DNA of 9,841 nt from Chloroflexota bacterium (GCA_021823905.1 JAKALX010000111.1:1-9841); one strand, 5' to 3'. Positions 1 through 6,619 are shown, counted from the stretch's first letter. A program made the numbers and translations. Notes: generated from the letters alone by a model not told the origin.

Positions 1-6
1 TCCGAT

Positions 7-921
7 CTAGCGGGCCGTGAAGAACCCGCCGACGACGTAGAGCACGGCGAGGAGCTTCAGGAGAGTGCGCGCCTTCTTCATCACGTAGCCAAGCAGGAAG
101 AGCAGCGGCCCGCCGGCAACCATCGCGGCCGGCGCGAAGTGGCGCGGCTGGAGCGGGCGCCCCCGGCCGAACAGCGTGCCCTTCGCCGCGCCGTACTCCC
201 AGTACTGCTTCGCCAGCGCCTGCAGCGTGCGGCGCGGGAAGTAGCTGCTGCGGATCGTGGGGACGAGGACGATGCGGCCGCCCGCTTCGATCAGCCGCGC
301 GTTGTAGCTGTCCTCGTCGGCGCCGTCAACCGTCTCGTCGAAGCGGCCAACGACCTCCCAGACGCGGCGGTGGTAGCAGCCGAAGGGAACGGTGTCGACC
401 TCCGCCTCCTCGGCGGCGTAGCGGAACCTGGCGTTGCCGACGCCGAAGGGCGACGACATTGCCGCCGCGATCGCTTTGCCGACGGAGCCCTCGCCGACGG
501 TTTCGATCGGTCCGCCAACGCAGGCCGCGCCGGTGCGCTTCAGCGCCTCAACCGAGGCACGGACGAAATCGGGCCGGACACTGCTGTGGGCGCCGATGAT
601 GATCCAGCAGTCGCCGCGAGCGGCATCCATTCCGGCATTCAGGCCGCCGACGGTGATGCGCCTCGGGTTGTCGACGAGCTCGAGGCGAGCGAAGAGCGAC
701 TGGTAGTTGCGCACGAGCTGTCGGGTGGCGTCGGTGCTGCCGCCGTCGGCGACGACGACCTCTATCCCATCGGGCCCGTAGTCCTGCGCGGCGAGCGCAT
801 CGAGCAGCGAAACGATGTAGCGCTCTTCGTTGAGGCAGGGGATGACAACGGAGACGAGCGGACGCTCGGGGAGCGTGAGCGGCGAGTCGTCAAGGCGCTC
901 AGAAGCAGGTGTCGTGGTCAT
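7..921 (-). CDS. ExoA-like family 2 glycosyltransferase
   Basis: This 304-residue protein is a GT-A inverting glycosyltransferase that should transfer a sugar from a nucleotide donor to a lipid-linked acceptor at the inner face of the membrane. The N-terminal part shows VSVVIPCLNEE (residues 23-33), the donor-binding ADGGSTD (58-64) and NPRRITVGGLNAG (85-97), all as in ExoA-type succinoglycan glycosyltransferases. PFGCYHRRVWE (179-189) and the acidic D202-E203-D204, the likely catalytic-base region, follow. Two hydrophobic stretches (about 263-281 and 287-301) suggest membrane attachment. The place where I expect the metal-binding D-x-H reads G110-A-H112. The start at 921 lies 6 nt after a putative -10 box, with no Shine-Dalgarno sequence, so the mRNA may be leaderless. 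It is divergent from the dehydrogenase at 1117. The family is secure; the sugar and acceptor are unknown. Confidence 0.9.
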   Translation of the reverse strand: MTTTPASERLDDSPLTLPERPLVSVVIPCLNEERYIVSLLDALAAQDYGPDGIEVVVADGGSTDATRQLVRNYQSLFARLELVDNPRRITVGGLNAGMDAARGDCWIIIGAHSSVRPDFVRASVEALKRTGAACVGGPIETVGEGSVGKAIAAAMSSPFGVGNARFRYAAEEAEVDTVPFGCYHRRVWEVVGRFDETVDGADEDSYNARLIEAGGRIVLVPTIRSSYFPRRTLQALAKQYWEYGAAKGTLFGRGRPLQPRHFAPAAMVAGGPLLFLLGYVMKKARTLLKLLAVLYVVGGFFTAR

Positions 922-927
922 GAGAAC

Positions 928-956
928 ACGCTAGGGGTGAGGCGGAGGACGGTCAA
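928..956 (-). promoter_or_regulatory. Promoter for the 7-921 glycosyltransferase, leaderless type
   Basis: On the minus strand TTGACC (956-951) is followed by 17 nt and then TAGCGT (933-928), which fits a housekeeping-sigma -35 and a TAnnnT -10. Only six bases separate the -10 box from the ATG at 921-919, so transcription would begin at or next to the start codon. The same ATTGACC box recurs upstream of the genes starting at 5176 and 8768. This is read from the sequence only; no transcript data are available. Confidence 0.5.
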
Positions 957-1102
957 TGAGGGGGCACCATCCCCGTGCGCTGGCTCGACAGTGGAGGCTT
1001 GGTTAGAGTGCGAAGGGGCCCGGACTGTCGAAGCCGCCACGAACGACCATGTCATGGAACGCGTCGCACGCCCGTGCCGGGAAGCGGCCGACGAACGAGC
1101 CG

Positions 1103-1107
1103 GGAGG
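1103..1107 (+). promoter_or_regulatory. Shine-Dalgarno site for the dehydrogenase
   Basis: GGAGG inside GGGAGGGG lies 9 nt before the ATG at 1117. It is the clearest ribosome binding site in the window and contrasts with the genes that appear leaderless. Confidence 0.75.
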
Positions 1108-1116
1108 GGCTGCTAG

Positions 1117-2139
1117 ATGGTGACTCCGCTGCGGGTCGCAGTCGCCGGTTTCGGCTACTGGGGACCAAACCTCGCGCGCAACGCCGCTAATCACCCCGGG
1201 ATGGATCTCGTCGCGATTGTCGACGCGAACCCCAGGCGGCTCGCCGCGGCGAAGGCCGCGTACCCAATGGTGCGGCTGACAACGGACGCGCGCGACGTGC
1301 TGGCCAGCCCCGATGTGGATGCCGTGTTCGTCGCCACGCCGCCGGAAACGCATTGCGCCCTGGTGCTCGAAGCGCTGGAGCGCGGGAAGCACGTCCTCGT
1401 CGAGAAGCCGCTTGCCACGAGCTCGCACGACGCGGAGCGGATGGTGGCGGCGGCGGCACAGGCGGAGCGGGTGCTCTCGGTCGACCACACGTTCCTGTTC
1501 ACGCCGGCGGTGCGGAAGATGCAGTCGTATTTCGCGGCGGGCGAAATGGGCGAGGTCTACTACTACGACTCGACCCGGATCAACCTGGGAATCTTCCAGA
1601 GCAACGCCAACGTCATCTGGGACCTTGCGCCGCACGACATCTCGATCATGCTCCACCTCCTCGGCGAGCCCGTGACATCGGTTTCCGCCTTTGGGGCGCG
1701 GCACGTGGACATGAAGAACGAGAACATCGCCTACCTGACGTTCCAGTTCGAGGGCTCGCTCCTCGCCCACCTGCACGTCAACTGGCTGGCGCCGACGAAG
1801 ATCCGCCGCACGATCATCGGCGCGAGCCGGAAGATGCTCGTCTACGACGACATCGAGCCGGACGAAAAGCTGAAGGTTTACGACTGCGGTGCGCAGATCG
1901 CGACCGACGTCGAGGAGATGTACGGGCGGCTGGTGGAATACCGAACGGGGGACGTCGTCTCGCCGCGGCTCGACAAGACCGAGGCCCTTGCGGCCGAAAT
2001 GGACCACTTCGTGAACGTCGTGCGGGGCGCCGAGCTGCCGATTTCCGACGGCGCATTCGGCCTCGAAGTCGTGCGGATCATCGACGCCGCGCAGCGGTCG
2101 CTGGCGAACGGCGGGATCCCCGAGCAGGTGCAACGATGA
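1117..2139 (+). CDS. Gfo/Idh/MocA nucleotide-sugar dehydrogenase (WlbA/WbpB/GnnA-like)
   Basis: This 340-residue NAD(P)-dependent oxidoreductase probably oxidises C3 of a UDP- or dTDP-hexose to the 3-keto sugar used by the next gene. The Rossmann fold opens with VAVAGFGYWGPN (7-18, a GxGxxG variant). The family EKP motif is E96-K97-P98, with K97 the expected catalytic lysine. H124 lies in DHTFLF, and WDLAPHD carries D169-x3-H173, the second catalytic signature. The segment around residues 145-175 resembles the WlbA-type sugar dehydrogenases. The ATG at 1117 is set by a strong GGAGG at 1103-1107 and by an in-frame TAG at 1114-1116. Its stop overlaps the next start as ATGA, so translation of the two is probably coupled. 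A weak -10-like TAGAGT sits at 1004-1009 but has no good -35. The subfamily is sure; the exact substrate is not. Confidence 0.9.
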   Translation: MVTPLRVAVAGFGYWGPNLARNAANHPGMDLVAIVDANPRRLAAAKAAYPMVRLTTDARDVLASPDVDAVFVATPPETHCALVLEALERGKHVLVEKPLATSSHDAERMVAAAAQAERVLSVDHTFLFTPAVRKMQSYFAAGEMGEVYYYDSTRINLGIFQSNANVIWDLAPHDISIMLHLLGEPVTSVSAFGARHVDMKNENIAYLTFQFEGSLLAHLHVNWLAPTKIRRTIIGASRKMLVYDDIEPDEKLKVYDCGAQIATDVEEMYGRLVEYRTGDVVSPRLDKTEALAAEMDHFVNVVRGAELPISDGAFGLEVVRIIDAAQRSLANGGIPEQVQR

Positions 2140-3239
2140 GCGTTCCGTTCGTCGACATGAAGCGGCTGCACGCCGCGACGCGGGACGAGGTTCTCGCGGC
2201 GTTCGCGCGGGTGCTCGACTCGGGTGGGTTCGTGCAGGGGCGCGAGGTCGAGGCGTTCGAAACCGAGTTCGCGCGCCAGTACGACGTTCCCCACGCGATC
2301 GCGGTGAGCAACGGCACGGCAGCGCTGCACCTCGCGCTGGAGGCGAACGGCGCCGGCGCCGGTGACGAAGTGATCACGGCCGCAAACACCTTCATCGCGA
2401 CAGCCGAAGCGATCACCATGGCGCGGGCGACGCCCGTCTTCGCGGAGATCGAGGACGGCGGCTTCAACGTCGATCCGGAGGACGTCGAACGCCGTATTAC
2501 GCCGCGGACGAAGGCGGTCATCCCCGTCCACCTGTACGGACAGGTGGCGCGGATGGACCGGCTCGCGGAGATCTGCCGGCGGCATGGCCTGGTCCTGATC
2601 GAAGACGCCTGCCAGGCGCACGGGGAGATGACCGACGGCCGCCGGGCCGGCACGCTGGGCAACGCCGGCTGCCTCAGCTTCTACCCAACGAAGAACGTCG
2701 GCACTATCGGCGAAGGCGGCATGGTCCTGACCTCCGACGCGGAAGTGGCACGGCGAATCCGGATGCTGCGGGATCACGGGCAGTCGGCGAAGCACGAGCA
2801 CGTCGTCCCCGGATACAACTACCGGATGCCCGAGCTGCAGGCGGCGGCGCTGCGCGTCCTCGCTCCGCACCTCGACGAATGGAACGCGGCGCGGATCCGG
2901 GCGGTGGAGTGGTACCGGGAGGGCCTCGCCGGTGTGCCGGTGTCGCTGCCAGCGACGCCCGGCGATGGCAGCCACGTCTATCACCTCTTCGTGATCCGGA
3001 CGACGAGACGGAACGAGCTGCAGGCGGCGCTCGCAGCCGAGGGCATCGGGACGGCGATTCACTATCCGACGCCGATCCATCTCCAGCCAGCGTACCGGGA
3101 CGCGGCTCGCGGGCCGCTGCCGCGAACGGAGCAGGCCGTCTCCGAGATCCTCTCGCTGCCGTTCCACCCCGCGATCACGAGGGATGAAGTGGCGACCGTG
3201 TGCGAGGCGATCCGGCGATTCCACGCCGCCGCGGGGTAG
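2136..3239 (+). CDS. DegT/DnrJ/EryC1/StrS PLP-dependent sugar aminotransferase
   Basis: This 367-residue fold-type I aminotransferase should convert a keto group on a nucleotide sugar into an amine, usually with glutamate as donor. NGTAALHLAL (59-68) is the phosphate-binding region. IEDACQAHGE (155-164) carries D157, which contacts the pyridine nitrogen, and Q160. SFYPTKNVGTIGEGG (181-195) contains K186, the expected Schiff-base lysine. The C-terminal HYPTPIHLQPAY segment is also typical, and the length is normal for the family. The start ATG overlaps the dehydrogenase stop by four bases, so the reading frame upstream of 2136 is only the open antisense-free frame through that gene. Together with the preceding 3-dehydrogenase it resembles GnnA/GnnB or WbpB/WbpE, which make 3-amino-3-deoxy sugars from UDP-GlcNAc or UDP-GlcNAcA. 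A dTDP-sugar 3-aminotransferase (FdtB/QdtB-like) is the alternative. Confidence 0.93.
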   Translation: MSVPFVDMKRLHAATRDEVLAAFARVLDSGGFVQGREVEAFETEFARQYDVPHAIAVSNGTAALHLALEANGAGAGDEVITAANTFIATAEAITMARATPVFAEIEDGGFNVDPEDVERRITPRTKAVIPVHLYGQVARMDRLAEICRRHGLVLIEDACQAHGEMTDGRRAGTLGNAGCLSFYPTKNVGTIGEGGMVLTSDAEVARRIRMLRDHGQSAKHEHVVPGYNYRMPELQAAALRVLAPHLDEWNAARIRAVEWYREGLAGVPVSLPATPGDGSHVYHLFVIRTTRRNELQAALAAEGIGTAIHYPTPIHLQPAYRDAARGPLPRTEQAVSEILSLPFHPAITRDEVATVCEAIRRFHAAAG

Positions 3240-3266
3240 CTTGAGTTAGCCCGGCTTTTCCCCGCG
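3230..3266. terminator. Possible bidirectional hairpin between convergent genes
   Basis: CGCGGGG at 3230-3236 is exactly complementary to CCCCGCG at 3260-3266. A short AGC/GCT pairing (3238-3240 with 3254-3256) could extend the stem. The structure spans both stop codons in the 6-nt gap between the convergent aminotransferase and glycosyltransferase genes. No U-tract follows on either strand, so it is at best a weak or factor-assisted terminator. Confidence 0.25.
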
Positions 3267-4187
3267 CAGCGCGGAGCGCAGCTTGCGGTTCAGCTCGGCG
3301 CCGAGCCGCTCGGGGTCGAAATCGCGGAGCACAGCCTCGCGGCCTTCGTCGTTGAGCCCGAGCTTGCCGGCTTCGTGGCGAGCGATGAGATCGCGCAGCG
3401 CGGTGGCAACCTGCTCATATCCGCGAGCCTCGATGGCGCCGGGCATCGGGAACGTCCAGATCACATGCCGGCCGCGCGACAGCGCTTCGACGGCCATAAA
3501 CGACGTGCCGTCGTGATGCGTCAGGCGCAGGTAGACCGTCGTCTCGCGGTAGACGGCTTCCATATCGTCGACCCAGCCTCGCGCTTCGAGATTCGGCGAC
3601 AGCGGCCGAGGGAGCGTCTCCGGCGGCGACGGAATGAGCAGAAAGCGAACACCGGGAAAGTCATCGACAAGATGGAAGATCGTTTCGGCGTCATAGTCCT
3701 CGCGATCGAGCGAATCAACGGGGAAATAGACGAGCACGCGAAATTCGGCGGGCAGCGGCGGTGGCTCATTCGGCGACAGTCCGGGCACGGGCATGGGCGC
3801 GTAGTCCGCTGTCACGCCCAACTCCCCGATTTCGCCGGTCAGCCAGGGCGCGTCGGCAAGGTGGACGGCGTGGTCGAGCAGGCGGCGCGACGCGTTGCCG
3901 GCACGGAACGCTTCGAGTGCGAACAGCACGTCGGTGCCGACCCAGTGAATGACGATCGGGCGGGGCGAGAGCCAGGCAAGGATGGCCTGGGGTGAGCGGC
4001 GGTCGATGCGGCTGCTGATCAGGTAGACCAGGTCCGCGCGGGCGAAGTCGGGAAGCAGCCGCGTCCAATGCCGCGGATTGCGGCCGGGATGCGGGTGATA
4101 GCGGGCACGCCAACCGCGCCGGTTGAGGTCGCTCTCCATGAGGCGGCCAAAATAAGGAAGTCCGAGGATCAGGACGCGTGGGCGCAT
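3246..4187 (-). CDS. GT-B fold glycosyltransferase (GT4-like)
   Basis: This 313-residue protein looks like a cytoplasmic GT-B glycosyltransferase. The N-terminal domain begins with the beta strand RVLILGLPYFG (4-14) and has HWVGTD (81-86), the counterpart of the HGxD acceptor-side motif. The C-terminal domain has GWVDDMEAVY (204-213) and LTHHDGTSFMAVEALSRG (222-239), in which D226-x7-E234 takes the place of the retaining-enzyme EX7E motif. It is shorter than typical GT4 enzymes (about 350-400 residues) and is not closely similar to the two GT4 paralogues here. Its start overlaps the end of the upstream GT4 by 19 nt, and GGGAGG lies four bases before the ATG, so translational coupling is likely. 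Donor and acceptor are unknown. Confidence 0.75.
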   Translation of the reverse strand: MRPRVLILGLPYFGRLMESDLNRRGWRARYHPHPGRNPRHWTRLLPDFARADLVYLISSRIDRRSPQAILAWLSPRPIVIHWVGTDVLFALEAFRAGNASRRLLDHAVHLADAPWLTGEIGELGVTADYAPMPVPGLSPNEPPPLPAEFRVLVYFPVDSLDREDYDAETIFHLVDDFPGVRFLLIPSPPETLPRPLSPNLEARGWVDDMEAVYRETTVYLRLTHHDGTSFMAVEALSRGRHVIWTFPMPGAIEARGYEQVATALRDLIARHEAGKLGLNDEGREAVLRDFDPERLGAELNRKLRSALRGEKPG

Positions 4188-5176
4188 TCGGCCTCCCGCC
4201 GGCGAAGAACGTCGAGCGCGACCCGCTCGACCCGTCCCGCCATCGCGTCGATGTCATGGTGCCGCTTGATCCAGTCGCGTCCCGCCTGGCCGAGCTCGTC
4301 GCGGAGTTCCGGGGCATCGATCAGGCGGATCACAGCGGCGGCGACCTCTTCGCCGGTCGTAGCCCGGACGAACGGCGGGGGCTCCGCGTACGCGCCGCCG
4401 AAGTTGAACTTATGGACGACGGGCCGCGCACAGGACATCGATTCGAGCTCGGCCATGCCGGCAGCTCCCAGGTTCATCTGCCCGATGACGACCGCATGGC
4501 GTCCGACGAGCGCCGGGAGATCGGCCCGGCGTTGAAACGGCAGCAGGGTCACGTTCGGCAGCGCGACGAAATCGGGCGTGTACTTCGCGCCGGCAATCGC
4601 GGTGACCTTGATGTCCGGGCGAGCGGTTGCGAGGCGGCGGCAGGCGTCGAGGATGACCGGCGCGCCCTTCAGGTCGTCGAGGGCGCAGCAGACATAGACG
4701 CCGCTGCCGGCGCTCGGGGGCATGGACGGCTCGAACGTGCGCCAGTCGATGGGATTTGGGAGGAACTCGGCATCGGGGCGAAAGCGAAGCGTGTGCGGAG
4801 CGAGATCGGGCGTCGCATAGAAGACGTGGCTCGCGCTCTTCAGCGCGCGCGAGGCCAGGGGTCGGGTGAAGGGCGTCAGTCCCCAGACATCCGAGCCGTG
4901 GCAGTGGAGCAGGAAGGGCCGCCGCGCGAGCACACCGAGCATGCCGAGGTAGGCGTAGTGAATGTGCAGGATGTCGAAATGCCCGGCGCGGAGGCCTCGC
5001 AGGAGCCTGGCCCATTCGTACACCCGAACCGGCGCGACGAACGGCTTCAGCGCGTTCGGCAGGTGGCCGCCGAAGAGACGCGGCTGGAAGAGGGCAACGT
5101 CGTGGCCACGAGCGCGGAGGCCGTTCGCCAGCTCGCTGGCGACAGAGGCGACGTCGTTGATCTCCGCGATTCGCAT
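4169..5176 (-). CDS. GT4 family glycosyltransferase, paralogue A
   Basis: This 335-residue GT-B enzyme should add a sugar with retained configuration during repeat-unit assembly. Visible motifs are the N-terminal NDVASVASELANGL (7-20) in place of the glycine-rich loop, HIHYAYLG (71-78), HCHGSDVWG (91-99), FLPNPID (138-144), LDDLKGA (166-172, nucleotide-phosphate lysine K170) and GMAELESMSCARPVV (240-254). Within the last, E245 is the second Glu of EX7E, while the first-Glu position is G237. It aligns without a gap over 327 residues with the protein at 6570-7628, 187 of them identical by my hand count (about 57%). It is the first gene of a two-gene operon with the glycosyltransferase at 3246-4187. 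A promoter lies at 5244-5273, giving a leader of about 60 nt with only a poor GGGG as ribosome site. Confidence 0.9.
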   Translation of the reverse strand: MRIAEINDVASVASELANGLRARGHDVALFQPRLFGGHLPNALKPFVAPVRVYEWARLLRGLRAGHFDILHIHYAYLGMLGVLARRPFLLHCHGSDVWGLTPFTRPLASRALKSASHVFYATPDLAPHTLRFRPDAEFLPNPIDWRTFEPSMPPSAGSGVYVCCALDDLKGAPVILDACRRLATARPDIKVTAIAGAKYTPDFVALPNVTLLPFQRRADLPALVGRHAVVIGQMNLGAAGMAELESMSCARPVVHKFNFGGAYAEPPPFVRATTGEEVAAAVIRLIDAPELRDELGQAGRDWIKRHHDIDAMAGRVERVALDVLRRREAECAHAS

Positions 5177-5243
5177 GCGCCGCGCCCCGAGTGAATTGCC
5201 GGCGCGGTGCGAGGGGACAACCAGCGGCGCCGGGACGCGGCTG

Positions 5244-5273
5244 ATGATAGGGTCGGCCGTTCGAAGGGGTCAA
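5244..5273 (-). promoter_or_regulatory. Promoter of the 5176-3246 glycosyltransferase operon
   Basis: On the minus strand TTGACC (5273-5268), an 18-nt spacer and TATCAT (5249-5244) match sigma-70 elements at five of six positions each. This makes it the best promoter in the window. Transcription should start near 5237, about 60 nt before the ATG at 5176. The CRP/FNR-like palindrome at 5274-5289 touches the upstream edge of the -35 box. Confidence 0.55.
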
Positions 5274-5302
5274 TGTGACGAGATTCACGATTGGCCGGCC
5301 AA
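5274..5302. promoter_or_regulatory. Two adjacent palindromes, possible operator
   Basis: TGTGA-N6-TCACG (5274-5289) differs by one base from the CRP-type consensus TGTGA-N6-TCACA. One base further is the perfect 12-bp palindrome TTGGCCGGCCAA (5291-5302). Both lie in the gap between divergent genes, directly upstream of the minus-strand -35 box. The centre of the first is about 44 nt upstream of the predicted start, close to where a class II activator binds. The function is inferred. Confidence 0.35.
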
Positions 5303-5303
5303 G

Positions 5304-5450
5304 ATGGGCCGGATTCTTTGGACGTTGATCCTCGAACGCCCGATACTGGACGGCGAAGGCCGTCTGCCCGCTGTGCGGCGCCCTTGCGACCCGCGGCCGC
5401 AAATGCCCACCGCCGGCTCGCGACCCGAACCCGAAAGGTCCTCGCTCTGA
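5304..5450 (+). other. Possible small upstream ORF or leader before the methyltransferase
   Basis: An ATG at 5304 opens a 48-codon frame. Its product has a hydrophobic start (MGRILWTLILERPIL), then a Pro/Arg-rich tail, and it ends at TGA 5448-5450. The stop overlaps the proposed CTG start of the methyltransferase as CTGA, the geometry of coupled genes. There is no Shine-Dalgarno sequence before 5304 and I recognise no homologue, so it may simply be an open frame in GC-rich DNA. The same stretch holds a possible mRNA hairpin, GACGGC-GAAG-GCCGTC at 5349-5364. A weak promoter candidate (TTGGAC 5318-5323, GATACT 5342-5347) is also present. Confidence 0.2.
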
Positions 5451-6619
5451 AGCCTCGCCTCGCCGGCCTCGTGACCTGTCCGATTGATCGCGGCCCGCTC
5501 GAACTGATCGAGTGGGAGACAATGCCGTCGCCCCTGGCGGACGCCGATCTGGTGCGCGTCCGGCGAATGGGCCTGCGGCCGGAGCAATTCGACCACGAGG
5601 TGTTGACGGGCCTGCTCGTCAACCGCAGGCGGAAGATCTTCTATCCGATCGCGGGCGGTGTGCCGCGGATGCTCGTCTTCCCGACGGGCGTTGTGCGCGA
5701 ATTTTCCCGGCAACACCGGTCACGGCTTGACCGCGAAGTGGCCGGCTACAGCCCGCCGTCGGAGCGGGGGACGCCGGGCGAGGAAGCCGTCCTGCGCAGC
5801 TTCTCGAGCGAGTGGCTGCATTACGAATGGGACGAGCGCGCGTACTGGGGCCAGTCGGCCGAGGACCTGTTCAAGAGCATGCGCTTCGCACTCGACCTCG
5901 ACCACAAGGACCTGCGCGCCCGGCTGGTTTGCGAAGTTGGGATCGGGGTTGGCGGGATTGCCGACTATGTGGTGCGCAGCACCGAGTGCGAGCTCGTTGG
6001 GATCGACCTCAGTCACGCGGTCGACGAGGCGTTCCGGCATTTCAGCGGCAACCCGTTCCTCCACGTGGTCCAGGCTTCCGCGTTCGCGCCTCCGCTGGGC
6101 GACGGGCAGTTCGACTACGTCTACAGCCAGGGTGTGCTGCACCACACGTACTCAACGCGGGCGGCGTTCAGGAGCGTCTCGCGCCTGGTGAAGCCAGGCG
6201 GCCGCCTCTACGTCTGGGTCTACAGCCGCTACGACGAGCAACGGACGCCACTGCGGCGGGTGCTTTACGCGGCGGAAGCGGTCTTGCGGCCAATCTACTC
6301 GCGGCTGCCGGACCCGCTGCAGACGATCGCCCTGGCGCCCTGGGCGCCGCTCTACATCCTCCACCAGCGGCTGGCGGCGCGGCACAACCCTCACTACACG
6401 ACCTATTCGTGGCGCGAGGCGATGCACGCGGCGCGGGACCGCTGGACGCCACGTTATGTCCATCGACACACGAACGAACAGGTCCAGCGGTGGTTCAAGG
6501 CAGCCGGCTACGGCCAGCTCACGTCCATTGGCGATCGCGCCGCGCCGCAGTACGTGCCCGAAGCGCTGGTCACCTGCGTGGGAATCGAGGGCGTGCGCGA
6601 GGCAACCCCGGAAAGCTGA
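5447..6619 (+). CDS. SAM-dependent methyltransferase with degenerate Trm112-like N-terminus
   Basis: This is a class I methyltransferase of about 390 residues that probably methylates a sugar of the polysaccharide or a lipid-linked intermediate. Residues 2-76 follow a Trm112-like layout: KPRLAGLVTCPIDRGPLEL, then FYPIAGGVPRML. A bridging segment with FSSEWLHYEWD precedes the Rossmann domain. That domain has CEVGIGVGG (162-170, motif I), GID187 at the end of strand 2, FDYVYSQGVLHH (D223, H232-H233) and LVKPGGRLYVWVY. The zinc ligands are mostly missing: C11 is the only cysteine of the expected four. I place the start at CTG 5447 because the Trm112 homology begins there and AAAGG (5434-5438) lies 8 nt upstream. 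The in-frame TTG codons at 5291 and 5318 would add an Arg/Pro-rich, domain-less extension, and GTG 5471 would remove the conserved start. The 3' end overlaps the convergent GT4 gene by 50 nt. Confidence 0.85.
   Translation: MKPRLAGLVTCPIDRGPLELIEWETMPSPLADADLVRVRRMGLRPEQFDHEVLTGLLVNRRRKIFYPIAGGVPRMLVFPTGVVREFSRQHRSRLDREVAGYSPPSERGTPGEEAVLRSFSSEWLHYEWDERAYWGQSAEDLFKSMRFALDLDHKDLRARLVCEVGIGVGGIADYVVRSTECELVGIDLSHAVDEAFRHFSGNPFLHVVQASAFAPPLGDGQFDYVYSQGVLHHTYSTRAAFRSVSRLVKPGGRLYVWVYSRYDEQRTPLRRVLYAAEAVLRPIYSRLPDPLQTIALAPWAPLYILHQRLAARHNPHYTTYSWREAMHAARDRWTPRYVHRHTNEQVQRWFKAAGYGQLTSIGDRAAPQYVPEALVTCVGIEGVREATPES

Noticed and set aside
961..974. GGGG-N6-CCCC hairpin in the first divergent gap
   Set aside because: A four-base stem without a U-tract is expected often by chance at this GC content.
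139..1116. A 325-codon plus-strand frame ending just before the dehydrogenase
   Set aside because: It is antisense to the ExoA-like gene and shows no family motif. Its position next to the ATG at 1117 is coincidental.
1049..1123. A 24-codon frame beginning in the CCATGTCATGG palindrome upstream of the dehydrogenase
   Set aside because: It has no ribosome site and no recognisable product, and it overlaps the real start. The 11-base palindrome (1047-1057) is short enough to be chance.
1003..2133. A 376-codon open frame on the minus strand
   Set aside because: It is antisense to the dehydrogenase, whose motifs and ribosome site are clear. The product is His/Arg/Asp/Val-rich without motifs.
1353..2135. 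Upstream in-frame extension of the aminotransferase
   Set aside because: The frame stays open through the dehydrogenase gene, but the encoded sequence is out-of-frame residue. Family homology begins at the ATG at 2136.
1878..3224. A 448-codon open frame on the minus strand
   Set aside because: It is antisense to the aminotransferase, which carries all its PLP-binding residues.
4178..5194. A 338-codon plus-strand frame across the GT4-A gene
   Set aside because: It is antisense to a gene with a close paralogue in the window, so the minus strand is clearly the coding one.
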